Positions 1 through 8,040 of a DNA stretch of 40,957 nt are shown piece by piece. This stretch comes from Candidatus Angelobacter sp. Gp1-AA117 (lineage in GTDB: Bacteria > Acidobacteriota > Terriglobia > Terriglobales > Acidobacteriaceae). A program made the translations under genes and the position numbers. The notes under the pieces are model-generated. The model was not told the origin of the DNA. It did no database searches and saw nothing but the letters and a program-made list of their open reading frames with translations. How positions within the stretch are numbered: position 1 is the stretch's first letter; each line of letters opens with the position of its first letter. The stretch lies in contig QHVI01000052.1 of assembly GCA_003223515.1 (NCBI GenBank), positions 1 to 40,957 of the forward strand, given 5' to 3'.

Positions 1-388
1 GATATCAGGATCAGTCTGCCCTGCGTGCTTCCTGAGAGGAGCAACAGTTTCGGGTACGATGCGATGTCCAAGCCAGACTGCGGTGCGGGCTCTTGCAGGC
101 GCCACAGAGATTCGGCTTTCGCCCACGCAGTCGCTCATACCTATTTTCATCTTTTCTGGGTGGGACTCAAGTCCCATGTCCGACTGCGGTAAAAACTGCG
201 GTAAAAACTGGAATAACCTATCCGTCGGAAGAATCTTAAATTCAACCCGAATGCAGGCCAAAAGTTACAAATGACTAAAGTAATTTTTTGCCGTTCTTTC
301 CGCATGCAACTATTCCGAGGGGCAGGGTTAATACCCGCAGACTGGTTGTAACCCCATCAGAGGGAGCACGAAAGGAGACTTCTAAAGT
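1..388. other. Leading region without a recognisable gene
   Basis: I see no convincing gene here. A short open frame at 59-274 has no recognisable domain and no ribosome binding site. The short phrase AAAACTGCGGT is tandemly repeated at about 189-209. The last 30 bases contain the AGGAG ribosome binding site of the next gene, at about 373-377. Confidence 0.5.
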
Positions 389-901
389 ATGCGACGACAT
401 CTTACACATCTGCTGGCATTCGTGGTTCTGGCACTCGGCGCCACGGTCTTTGCACAAACTTCTACTGACAATTCCAATTCCGACCTTAAAAACGACCGCA
501 AGGACCGCAGGGAAGACCGGCGTGATCTGCGCCATGACCGCAAGGATATCCATCAGGACAAACGCGATCTTCACCAGGACCGCAAAGACGCCCGCCAGGA
601 TCAGCGCGATCTGAACCGGGACCGTAAAGACCTGTCCAAGGACCGCAAGGACATCAAGGAAGACCGGGAAGAGTGCAAAGAAGGCAACAAGGCCGATTGC
701 AAAGATGCCCACCAGGACCGCAAAGATATAGCCAAGGACCAGAAGGACATCAACAAGGACAAACGCGACCTGCACAATGACCGCAAGGACATTGCCCACG
801 ACAAGAATGATCTCCACAACGATCGCAAGGATGCGCGCAATGACAAGAAAGATCTCCGGCACGACCGCCGCGATATCCGCCGCGACAAGCACGGAAAATA
901 A
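389..901 (+). CDS. Secreted heptad-repeat (DRKD) charged protein
   Basis: This is a 170-residue protein of unknown function. Residues 1-23 form a signal peptide (MRRHLTHLLAFVVLALGATV, then a cleavage site near FAQ), so it should be exported. The rest is almost entirely a seven-residue repeat of the form D-R-K-D-(I/L)-x-x, about 17 copies, interrupted once by a Cys-containing stretch (ECKEGNKADC). Such dense alternation of Asp with Lys/Arg at i and i+4 predicts a long, stable, charged helix; a role in ion or surface binding would be a guess. AGGAG lies about 12 bases before the ATG, and a strong terminator follows the stop, so it is probably a single-gene unit. The opposite strand is also open over most of the repeat (275-892), an artefact of the repetitive codons. 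Confidence 0.8.
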   Translation: MRRHLTHLLAFVVLALGATVFAQTSTDNSNSDLKNDRKDRREDRRDLRHDRKDIHQDKRDLHQDRKDARQDQRDLNRDRKDLSKDRKDIKEDREECKEGNKADCKDAHQDRKDIAKDQKDINKDKRDLHNDRKDIAHDKNDLHNDRKDARNDKKDLRHDRRDIRRDKHGK

Positions 902-920
902 TCAGTTGTAATTGCTTGGC

Positions 921-961
921 AAAAAAGCCCTGAAGGTTCCATTCTTCAGGGCTTATTTTTT
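921..961 (+). terminator. Rho-independent terminator after the DRKD gene
   Basis: A perfect 10-bp stem, AGCCCTGAAG (926-935) with CTTCAGGGCT (944-953), has an 8-base loop and is followed by a T-rich tail. An A-run precedes it, so it may also work on the minus strand. Confidence 0.9.
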
Positions 962-962
962 T

Positions 963-1188
963 GATTGGCTATTGGCTTTTAGCTGTTGGCTCTCAGGAAA
1001 TCCAAAACCTTACCGCTTGTATGAACGCTGATTGAGCTGATCTGCGCTGATTAAGACACAGAATGAGGTGGCCTGAAATGGAATCTGTGTACCGCGAAAC
1101 AAAGGAAAAGGGCCAAGGGCCAAAAGCAGATGATCCGATGAACGGATGACCCGATAACAGATCACCCGATCACCGGATCTCCCGATTC
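963..1188. repeat. Composite of dispersed short repeats
   Basis: Three repeat families that recur elsewhere in the window sit side by side: a TTGGCTattGGCTTTTAGC type (963-995; reverse-complement relatives at 2896-2928 and 15337-15384), an AAAACCTTACCGC type followed by GCTGAT phrases (1004-1052; relatives at 8039, 9770, 12256 and 12686), and a GATCACCCGATC type (1129-1188; relatives at 2970, 15042 and inside cas6). Confidence 0.75.
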
Positions 1189-2682
1189 TTACTGCACCGT
1201 AATCGTCTGCGTGCTCTTGTACACGGCGCCGGTCGTATCCCAGGCTTGCACAATCAGGGAATGCGTTCCGGTACCCATGGTGAGTGACGTATTCAGGGTG
1301 CTGCTGTTCACGGTATATGCGGAGGTGTAATCCAGGTAGATCCGCATCGCGGTGATCGGCGCGTTGCCTTGGGCGGCCGCCAGCACCTGCACCGGCGATC
1401 CCACGGCAGTTCCCGCCGTTGGCGTGCAGACGGTCACACCGACTGCGCTTGCCGTGCACGAGGTTGGTGTTGGCGTCGGCGTGCCCGAGCCTACGTTCAG
1501 CGTCACAGGAGTCTTGAAGACAGCTCCGGTTGTATCCCAGGCCTGCACAAATACGCTGTGAGTTCCCGAGGAGACCGGCAGACTGGTGTCCAGGCTGGCT
1601 GCCGCAATTGTGTAAGCAGAGACGCCGTCAATGTAGATCCGCATGGCCGTGATCGGATTTCCGGATTTAGCTGCGGCGCTGAAGTGTACTGGCGATCCCA
1701 CAGTGCTGCCGGAGGCCGGTGAGCATACGGTCACGCCCACCGCGCCGGCAATACATCCAGAGGGGCTGGGCGATGGCGATGGCGGAGGTGGTGTGGTGGA
1801 CGAGCCGAACATGTCTGCCATATCCACAGCAAACGCCGCGTTCCCCGGATAGCTGTTCACGCCCAGCGCATCCATCAACGTGCGCAGCAGGTTTTCATGC
1901 TGGTAGAGTCCCGTAGATTTGAATCCTTTCTTCACCTTCGGCCCGGCCATCACCATCGCTACGTGTCCGCCGCCGTAGGCCGTGTCTGTATCAAAGCCTT
2001 CGTCAAACACGATCACCAGCAATCCATCCTGTTGGAAGGCCGGATTGTTGAGCAGCGGAGCAATGTTGCTCTGCAGCCAGTTGTCGGCGGCTGAGAGTTT
2101 CTGCGCGTCGGTGCAGCTCGACATGCCTGCAGGGCAGTCGTGCGCGTCATCATTCTTGCTGGGAATCACATAAGAGAAGTTCGGCAGCTGGCCATTGTTC
2201 AGGTCAGCGGCGAACTGCGAAAAGGGGACCAGGTTCAGCTTCTGCACGCTGCTGTTTACCACATCAGAAAAATAAGAGAACGGATTGTGGTGGCGGGCAT
2301 AAGCTCCCGTATCGCCGCCGGTGTAGCCCACTGAGGGCAGGCCTTCGGCATAGCTCTTCCACGTCTTGCCCGCGCTGAGTAGCTGCCGCACCATATTGTC
2401 ATTGCTGATGGTGGCCATAAAGGCATCATCGTTGGTGATGATCTGGCCGGTGGTCATCATGAAGTAATTGCCGATCGAGGGATGAGTGTTGGCAAAATAC
2501 TGTGTGGCCAGGGCGTTCTGTGTGGCCAGGCTGTTCAGATAAGGCATGGCCGAGCTGCCAATGACGCTTGAATAACTGTGATTTTCCTCCAGAACTACTA
2601 CCACGTGTCCGGCCTGAGATACCTGCGCCCCCGCCAGTACCGATAACCCTAGAATCAAAACGACTGCAAAATACTTCTTCAA
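1189..2682 (-). CDS. Secreted phosphoesterase (phospholipase C/acid phosphatase type) with two Ig-like repeats
   Basis: This is a 497-residue secreted enzyme of the phosphoesterase family that includes bacterial phospholipase C and acid phosphatases (PF04185-like). I place the start at a TTG at 2682-2680 because GGAGG (2689-2693) lies six bases upstream and a signal peptide follows at once (KKYFAVVLILGLSVLAGAQ); an upstream ATG at 2775 would add 31 unlikely residues. Metal and phosphate site motifs are VVVLEENHSYSSVIG near the N terminus, THPSIGNYFMMTTG with the likely nucleophilic Thr/Ser, and FDEGFDTD...GGGHVAMVMAGP. After a Pro/Ser linker come two similar 80-90-residue domains, each containing ITAMRIY and VQAWDTTGAV, likely all-beta carbohydrate- or surface-binding modules. 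The substrate is not readable from sequence. Confidence 0.85.
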   Translation of the reverse strand: MKKYFAVVLILGLSVLAGAQVSQAGHVVVVLEENHSYSSVIGSSAMPYLNSLATQNALATQYFANTHPSIGNYFMMTTGQIITNDDAFMATISNDNMVRQLLSAGKTWKSYAEGLPSVGYTGGDTGAYARHHNPFSYFSDVVNSSVQKLNLVPFSQFAADLNNGQLPNFSYVIPSKNDDAHDCPAGMSSCTDAQKLSAADNWLQSNIAPLLNNPAFQQDGLLVIVFDEGFDTDTAYGGGHVAMVMAGPKVKKGFKSTGLYQHENLLRTLMDALGVNSYPGNAAFAVDMADMFGSSTTPPPPSPSPSPSGCIAGAVGVTVCSPASGSTVGSPVHFSAAAKSGNPITAMRIYIDGVSAYTIAAASLDTSLPVSSGTHSVFVQAWDTTGAVFKTPVTLNVGSGTPTPTPTSCTASAVGVTVCTPTAGTAVGSPVQVLAAAQGNAPITAMRIYLDYTSAYTVNSSTLNTSLTMGTGTHSLIVQAWDTTGAVYKSTQTITVQ

Positions 2683-3096
2683 AAAAAACCTCCAACAAAT
2701 CACTGCCCGACTTCCGGGCAACTGATTTCTAGCGAGTCTAGGGAGGCATCTACTCTGGCTGGATAGGGAAAGCACTGAGCCTTGGCCGAAATTGGCGCTT
2801 AGCGGGAATTAAGGGAAGGGACGTAAGCCACAGCGTGGCGAGCCACAACCAAAACCTTTAACCGTTAGGACGTCCCGCCTGACGGCCACAAGACTCAGCC
2901 TAAAAGCCAAGAGCTAAAAGCCAAAAGCCTGGGTTTCCTAGCTTTTTACGACCCGGTGACCCCATTTTCCGATGATCCGATCACCTGAACCACAACGATA
3001 AACACAACATCTTGTGGTCGCCGGTTTTACAGGACACAACCAGCCGAAAGCCGCCGCGTCAAGTAAAGAATTTTCAATGAACCTTAAAAATAACCC
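2683..3096. repeat. Intergenic region with dispersed repeats
   Basis: No gene is seen. The stretch holds the GGAGG site of the minus-strand phosphoesterase at its left end, an AGCCAAGAGCTAAAAGCC repeat (2896-2928), and a short GATCCGATCACC fragment (2970-2989). Confidence 0.6.
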
Positions 3097-3124
3097 TTGA
3101 CACACAACCAGTTAGGCGTAGGAT
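3097..3124 (+). promoter_or_regulatory. Predicted mraZ promoter
   Basis: TTGACA (3097-3102) and TAGGAT (3119-3124) are separated by 16 bases, close to a sigma-70 consensus, about 170 bases before mraZ. The -10 element abuts the phased MraZ boxes. Confidence 0.7.
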
Positions 3125-3150
3125 GTGGTCTAAAGTGGTTGAAAGTGGTA
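3122..3150 (+). promoter_or_regulatory. Three phased MraZ boxes
   Basis: GATGTGG (3122), AAAGTGG (3132) and AAAGTGG (3142) recur exactly every 10 bases. AAAGTG[G/T] units with 3-base spacing are the published type of MraZ operator in other bacteria. The location just downstream of the -10 element suggests that MraZ represses its own operon. Confidence 0.8.
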
Positions 3151-3293
3151 AGAGTTAGGTTCGATCAAGGGGTCAGTGGTCCAAAGTAGAGCAAAAGGCC
3201 AAATGAACCAGAAACACCCCCAAATAGCGGTGACCGAGCCAGAAATTCAAGCAATTACCGTTTTCACCTCCTTATTAGCAGTGGCGTTGAAGC

Positions 3294-3734
3294 ATGTTTC
3301 GCGGCAACCATCCAACTCGCGTGGACGAAAAGGGACGCCTCAAGGTCCCTTCAGAATTCAAGCGTCTCATCGACGAGAAGTACGGGACGCAATTCTATAT
3401 CACCAGCCTGGATGGAAAGGTTGCTCAAGTGTATCCCTTCGAGGAGTGGCAGCGGATCGAAGAGAAGCTGTCGCGGCTCTCGAACTTCAATCCCACGAAG
3501 AAAAAGTTTCTCAACCGCACCAACTATTACGGCCAGGTGGTAGAGATGGATGGCCAGGGGCGGTTGCTGATCCCGGCGCTGGTGCGCGATTCGGCCGAGA
3601 TCAAAGGGGAAGTAGCGGTTGTAGGAAATTTGACGTACCTGGAAGTGCAGAGCATCGAGCGTTACCGCAAGAATATCGAGGAAAACCCCTTCACGGCTGA
3701 CGATGAGAAGACTCTCGACGAACTGGGTATCTAG
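3294..3734 (+). CDS. mraZ: Transcriptional regulator MraZ
   Basis: This 146-residue protein has the two tandem AbrB-like half-domains of MraZ, each marked by a DxxGR motif: RVDEKGRLKVP (residues 9-19) and EMDGQGRLLIP (84-94). MraZ forms a ring-shaped DNA-binding oligomer and controls the division and cell-wall (dcw) cluster. It is the first gene of the local dcw set, its stop overlaps the rsmH start by one base (TAGTG), and its presumed operator lies at 3122-3150. No clear Shine-Dalgarno precedes the ATG; instead TCACCTCCTTA, the sequence of a 16S rRNA 3' end, lies about 20 bases upstream. Length and motifs are normal for the family. Confidence 0.95.
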   Translation: MFRGNHPTRVDEKGRLKVPSEFKRLIDEKYGTQFYITSLDGKVAQVYPFEEWQRIEEKLSRLSNFNPTKKKFLNRTNYYGQVVEMDGQGRLLIPALVRDSAEIKGEVAVVGNLTYLEVQSIERYRKNIEENPFTADDEKTLDELGI

Positions 3735-4672
3735 TGGCGGACGAGGATTCAAGCTGGGACAAAGCTCCCGAGGGAGCGCATGGCGGAAGGAAAGAAGTTG
3801 GCCATGTTTCAGTTCTTTTAAAAGAAGCGATCGACTTTTTGGCAATCCGGCGCGGCGGTACCTGTATCGACGCGACCCTGGGACTGGGCGGGCACAGTTT
3901 AGAAATCGCAAGTCGCCTCGGCCCACAGGGTCATTTGATTGGCCTCGATAAAGATACGCAGGCGCTGGAGCTGGCCCGCAAGCGGTTGTTTGCGGACCCG
4001 GCCGGCAAGCCCAAGATCACATTGCTGCACAGCTCCTTTGCAGAGATCGGCAAGCTGGCGCCGCCCGCAAGCGCGGACGGCATCCTGGCCGACCTGGGAG
4101 TGAGTTCGCTGCAGTTCGGCGATCCGGGGCGCGGATTCAGTTTTCAGGCGGAAGGCCCGCTCGATATGCGGATGGACCCGCAGGGTGAGCGCACCGCCGA
4201 TCAAGTGGTAAACCACATGCGCGAAGAAGACCTCGCGAATGTGATTTACGAATTCGGTGAGGAAAGGAGGTCGCGGAGAATCGCCAGAGCCATTGTCCGG
4301 GCGCGGCCGATAAGAACTACCGCTCATCTGGCAAACGTTATATCGGCTGCGCTCCGGTCAATGAAAAACTCCGGACGCATTCATCCCGCGACACGCACTT
4401 TCCAGGCAATCCGAATCTTCGTAAACCGCGAGTTAGACGACCTGAAGGCGCTGCTTGAAGCAGCGCCCCAGGTTCTGAAGCCCGGAGGCAGGCTGGTGGT
4501 CATCAGCTTCCACTCACTGGAAGACCGCATCGTGAAAGACGCAGTGCGGGATGGCGCGAAAGCCGGCATCTACCAGGTATTGACCAAAAAGCCGGTGGAA
4601 GCCACCGAAGCAGAGATCGCGAGCAATCCCCGCTCCCGCAGCGCCAAATTACGCGCGGCAGAGCGAATTTGA
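3734..4672 (+). CDS. rsmH: 16S rRNA m4C1402 methyltransferase RsmH (MraW)
   Basis: This 312-residue protein transfers a methyl group from S-adenosylmethionine to N4 of cytidine 1402 in 16S rRNA. The RsmH hallmarks are present in order: HVSVLLKEAIDFL (residues 24-36), SAM-binding DATLGLGGHS (46-55), GLDKDTQAL (70-78), ADLGVSSLQFGDPGRGFSF (from about 117), the late VISFHSLEDRIVK, and a C-terminal NPRSRSAKLRAAER. The start is a GTG sharing one base with the mraZ stop, implying translational coupling. About 20 residues precede the conserved region, longer than minimal but ordinary. Confidence 0.95.
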   Translation: MADEDSSWDKAPEGAHGGRKEVGHVSVLLKEAIDFLAIRRGGTCIDATLGLGGHSLEIASRLGPQGHLIGLDKDTQALELARKRLFADPAGKPKITLLHSSFAEIGKLAPPASADGILADLGVSSLQFGDPGRGFSFQAEGPLDMRMDPQGERTADQVVNHMREEDLANVIYEFGEERRSRRIARAIVRARPIRTTAHLANVISAALRSMKNSGRIHPATRTFQAIRIFVNRELDDLKALLEAAPQVLKPGGRLVVISFHSLEDRIVKDAVRDGAKAGIYQVLTKKPVEATEAEIASNPRSRSAKLRAAERI

Positions 4673-4675
4673 AAT

Positions 4676-4790
4676 TTGCGAGACAGGTAACAGGGCATGA
4701 CTTCAGTCGTTACGAGACAAGTAACAGGGCATGACTTCAGTCGTGCCGATTCAGGTTCAAAAGCGACCGGGGCTTTAGCCCCTGCCGCTT
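4676..4790. repeat. REP-like repeat, partly duplicated in tandem
   Basis: A unit of about 36 bases containing TAACAGGGCATGACTTCAGT occurs twice head to tail (about 4681-4752) and is followed by the palindrome GGGGCTTTAGCCCC (4779-4792). The same elements in the same order lie on the other strand at 15221-15292, and a diverged copy lies at 28677-28700. It separates rsmH from the next division genes. Confidence 0.8.
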
Positions 4791-4903
4791 ACGGTTTCCG
4801 GGGGAGACGCTCCCTCCCTGATACTTGGGCGAAAACTTTCATCCCGCTAATAGGCGCGGCCCCCGGAAAAAATTTCGGCCCTCGAGAAATGAGAGTAGTG
4901 ATT

Positions 4904-5044
4904 ATGTACCTAGGCACAACGATTGATGAACTGATCAAGAGCGTAGAGCGCGCGGAAAAACATGCGCGTGAGGAACAGACGAAGACTCTGGACTTTCCAA
5001 TTTACCAGCAAAACAACTGGAGACAAACGGTAGAGGTCGCATAA
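4904..5044 (+). CDS. Small hypothetical protein in the division cluster
   Basis: This is a 46-residue reading frame beginning MYLGTTIDELIKSVERAE, placed between rsmH and ftsL, with its stop directly abutting the ftsL ATG. It is hydrophilic and mostly helical with no membrane segment; I do not recognise a family. An in-frame ATG at 4889 would add five residues (MRVVI); frames further upstream run into the REP-like repeat and are unlikely to be translated. Immediate adjacency to ftsL argues that it is real and co-translated. Confidence 0.55.
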   Translation: MYLGTTIDELIKSVERAEKHAREEQTKTLDFPIYQQNNWRQTVEVA

Positions 5045-5524
5045 ATGGCAGCAGGGGCAATGAACATCACGGGAATGATCACGCCGGTCGATCTGCGCAC
5101 GCCGGTGCGCCGCAGCGTCGCCGGGATAACTCCGGAGTTTTACTTCCAGAAGACCATCGATAATTCCCGGCTGGTCAAGGTGGCAGACCCGCAGCGCAGG
5201 CGCGAGATACGCATGTTCTCGGCGGTGATGCTGGCCTTCTTCCTGATGACCATGTTCTATGCCTGGCAGCACTTTCGCTCGATCCAGTATGGCTACCAGA
5301 TTGAGGCACAGCGGACTGAGCGTGACCGGCTGGTGGAACTCAACCGCACGCTGAAGCTGGAAGACGCTTCGCTGCGCGATCCCGGACGCATCGACGTGCT
5401 GGCCCGCCACATGGGCCTGGAGTCGCCGCACCCCGGCCAGGTGCAGCGCCTCGACAACGACGCCCAACCCGGCAGCCCCATCGTCGCGCAGGTTTCGACA
5501 GTGGCAGTGATCCCGGCACAGTAG
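5045..5524 (+). CDS. ftsL: Cell division protein FtsL
   Basis: This 159-residue bitopic membrane protein has a cytoplasmic N-terminal tail (residues 1-55), one transmembrane segment (about 56-74, FSAVMLAFFLMTMFYAW), a short periplasmic coiled coil (about 78-108) and the FtsL-like closing motif LRDPGRIDVLARHMGLESP. FtsL works with FtsB and FtsQ and activates FtsW/FtsI at the septum. Sequence conservation in FtsL is low, so the call leans on topology, the DPxRI...A..MGL motif and its place just before ftsI. GAGG lies about nine bases upstream of the ATG, inside the end of the preceding small gene. Confidence 0.85.
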   Translation: MAAGAMNITGMITPVDLRTPVRRSVAGITPEFYFQKTIDNSRLVKVADPQRRREIRMFSAVMLAFFLMTMFYAWQHFRSIQYGYQIEAQRTERDRLVELNRTLKLEDASLRDPGRIDVLARHMGLESPHPGQVQRLDNDAQPGSPIVAQVSTVAVIPAQ

Positions 5525-5895
5525 CTGTTTTATTGATTTTTGGTCCCGAGCGCAGCGAGGGAACTCTATGGCCGGAAGCGCTTCAGGAAAGTATCCACCT
5601 AGCGGAACGATGTCAGCGCCGCAGGCGCGAAAGAAGTTAGCCCAGCGCGTAAGCACTGGGAAAATAGATAAGAACAGCGACAGAGCCCCCTAGGGGGCGA
5701 CACATGCTCGTGATCATAGGGCTCCCTCGCTTCGCTTCGGGATATAAGAAAAAAATGAGCTTTGCCCACCAGGTATTGGTTGGTGTTAAGGATGGCGACT
5801 CCGGAAAAACAGCCGGGGCCGCCATGTGGTTTTTGTTAGCGCGTAGGTTTCTCACGTTGTCATCCTGAGCAAGCCCAGATTACTCATTTACTCCA
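5525..5895. other. Long gap between ftsL and ftsI
   Basis: There are 370 bases without a gene, although ftsL and ftsI are usually nearly contiguous. It contains several small palindromes, such as CCCGAGCGCAGCGAGGGA (about 5544-5561), GCCCCCTAGGGGGC and CCCTCGCTTCGCTTCGGG, typical of dispersed intergenic repeats. I see no terminator with a T-tract, so read-through into ftsI is possible. Confidence 0.6.
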
Positions 5896-8040
5896 TTGCC
5901 TAAAACTCGTTCCGCCAACCCGAACACCCGTCTCTACATCCTGGCTGGCTTTTTGTTCTTCTGGTTCCTCGCTATCTGTATTCGCCTGGTATGGGTGCAG
6001 GTGGTTGACTATGCCTTTTTCAGCAAGCAGGCCCTGAAGCAGCAGCAGCGCAGCATTGAAGTTTCTCCGGTGCGCGGTTATATCTATGACCGCAACGGTA
6101 ACCAGCTTGCCGGGTCCATGGCGGTCGATTCTGTTTTCGCTGTGCCTTCGGAAATTCCAGACACACATTCGACTGCGGGGATTCTCGCAAGAATTCTCAG
6201 GGCGGATGCCACCGAGATCGAGAACCGCCTGAACGCCTCGCATGCGTTTGCGTGGGTGGCGCGCAAGGTCGATAACCAGACCAGCAGCCGCATCCGCGCT
6301 CTGAACCTGAAAGGCATTTATTTCCAGAAGGAGTCCAAGCGCTTTTATCCCAAGCATGAACTGGCGGCGCAGGTGCTCGGTTATGTAGGGCTTGATGATG
6401 AAGGACTGGGCGGCATCGAGCGTGAATATGAGTCGCGATTGAAAGGCAAGCCCGGCACCATGCTCATCTCCATGGATGCTAAGCGGCGCTGGTTCGGGCG
6501 CGTGGAGAAAAATCCCGATCTGGGCGAGAATGTTGTCCTCACCATTGACGAGAAGATCCAGTACATCGCCGAGCGCGAACTGGAGCAGGCCATGCATGAC
6601 ACGCAGGCCGAGGCCGGAACCATCATCGTGCAGAACCCCCACACCGGCGAGGTGCTGGCGCTGGCCAACCGTCCTACGTTTGATCCCAATGTCTTCCGCA
6701 TTCCCAATGTGCAGGCGTTGAAGAACCGCGCCGTGAGTGACGTCTACGAGCCGGGATCAACGTTTAAAGTCGTGACCCTGGCGGCTGCCATTGAAGAGAA
6801 GCTGACGAATCCTGATGAGGTGATCGACTGCCAGATGGGATCCATCATCGTCAATGGACTGCGCATTCACGACCATCATCCTTATGGCGGGCTCACGGTC
6901 GCGCAGATTCTCCAGCACTCCAGCGACGTGGGGGCCATCAAGATCGCGCTGCGCCTGGGCGAAGAGCGCTTTGACCGCTACATCCGCGCCTTTGGTTTTG
7001 GCTCGCAGACCGGCATTGAGCTTCCCGGCGAGACCCGCGGCCTCACCCGTCCGGTCTCGCGCTGGTCCAAGGTGAGCATCGGCGCTATTTCCATGGGGCA
7101 GGAGATTGGCGTCTCCCCGGTGCAGCTTATTTCGATGATTTCCACCATCGCTAATGATGGCGTGTACGTACCCTCGCGCATCGTGATGGGCACCACCGCG
7201 CCCCGCAGCACCGCCCAGCTTGTGGCCTTTCATCCGATGGAGGGCAAGCGCGTGATCTCGCCCATGACCGCCGCGCAGATGAAGCACATGATGGAAAACG
7301 TGGTGCTCAACGGCACCGGTAAAAGCGCCATCCTGAATGGATACAGCACGGCAGGGAAGACCGGCACCGCCCAGAAAACCGATCCCGCGACGGGCAGGTA
7401 TTCCAAGTCGCACTACATTGCTTCCTTCAGCGGCTTTGCCCCGGTCAACAATCCGGCAGTAACGGTGCTGGTGGTGCTGGATTCCCCGGTAGGGCTGCAT
7501 GAAGGCGGACAGGTTGCCGCCCCGGTCTTTTCCCGTGTGGCCCAGCAGGTGCTCGCCTATCTGAATGTTACCCATGATGTCGATCTCCAGGATCCCAGGT
7601 GGCTGCTGCTGCGCGCCAAAGTGAAACCCGAAGACGTAGCCGAAGGCGCCGCCGAGCAGATCATTACTATTGCCGAAGCCGGGCCGCCAGGGCAGCCCGA
7701 AGCTCCGGCCGCGCCGCCGACATCAGATGCCAGGCTGATGGCAGCGGCCTACAAGCAGACCGCCGCATCACAAGCGCCAGCGCCGCAGCCCGCAGAAACG
7801 GCCGGTACCGTCGCTCCTGTTGCTCCAGTTCGCGCCAATGGAACCGTAGTGCTGGATGTTGCCGGTGGCGTGGTGGTCCCAGACTTCACCGGCAAGCCTC
7901 TGCGGGCCGCGTTGGAAGAAGCGCAGGCGCTAGGCATCGAACTGGAAGTAAGCGGCAGCGGCGTGGCCCGCAGTCAATCTCCCGCAGCCGGATCGAAGAT
8001 CCCGCATGGCGGCCATGTGAGCGTAAGGTTCGGCAGGTAA
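5896..8040 (+). CDS. ftsI: Septal peptidoglycan transpeptidase FtsI (PBP3) with a PASTA domain
   Basis: This 714-residue class B penicillin-binding protein cross-links septal peptidoglycan. It has an N-terminal membrane anchor (about 12-36), a dimerisation domain, and a transpeptidase domain with S288-T-F-K291 (SxxK), S342-S-D344 in the SxN position, and K488-T-G490. A Pro/Ala-rich linker leads to one C-terminal PASTA domain (about 645-714, VVVPDFTGKPLRAALEEA). Asp replaces the usual Asn of the SxN motif. The start is a TTG with no obvious Shine-Dalgarno; an in-frame stop at 5866 leaves no better upstream choice. The TAA stop merges with an AAACCTTACCGC dispersed repeat. Confidence 0.93.
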   Translation: MPKTRSANPNTRLYILAGFLFFWFLAICIRLVWVQVVDYAFFSKQALKQQQRSIEVSPVRGYIYDRNGNQLAGSMAVDSVFAVPSEIPDTHSTAGILARILRADATEIENRLNASHAFAWVARKVDNQTSSRIRALNLKGIYFQKESKRFYPKHELAAQVLGYVGLDDEGLGGIEREYESRLKGKPGTMLISMDAKRRWFGRVEKNPDLGENVVLTIDEKIQYIAERELEQAMHDTQAEAGTIIVQNPHTGEVLALANRPTFDPNVFRIPNVQALKNRAVSDVYEPGSTFKVVTLAAAIEEKLTNPDEVIDCQMGSIIVNGLRIHDHHPYGGLTVAQILQHSSDVGAIKIALRLGEERFDRYIRAFGFGSQTGIELPGETRGLTRPVSRWSKVSIGAISMGQEIGVSPVQLISMISTIANDGVYVPSRIVMGTTAPRSTAQLVAFHPMEGKRVISPMTAAQMKHMMENVVLNGTGKSAILNGYSTAGKTGTAQKTDPATGRYSKSHYIASFSGFAPVNNPAVTVLVVLDSPVGLHEGGQVAAPVFSRVAQQVLAYLNVTHDVDLQDPRWLLLRAKVKPEDVAEGAAEQIITIAEAGPPGQPEAPAAPPTSDARLMAAAYKQTAASQAPAPQPAETAGTVAPVAPVRANGTVVLDVAGGVVVPDFTGKPLRAALEEAQALGIELEVSGSGVARSQSPAAGSKIPHGGHVSVRFGR

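Noticed and set aside
275-892. Long minus-strand hydrophobic frame opposite the DRKD gene
   Set aside because: It is the reverse reading of a repetitive coding sequence; the plus strand has a signal peptide, ribosome site and terminator.
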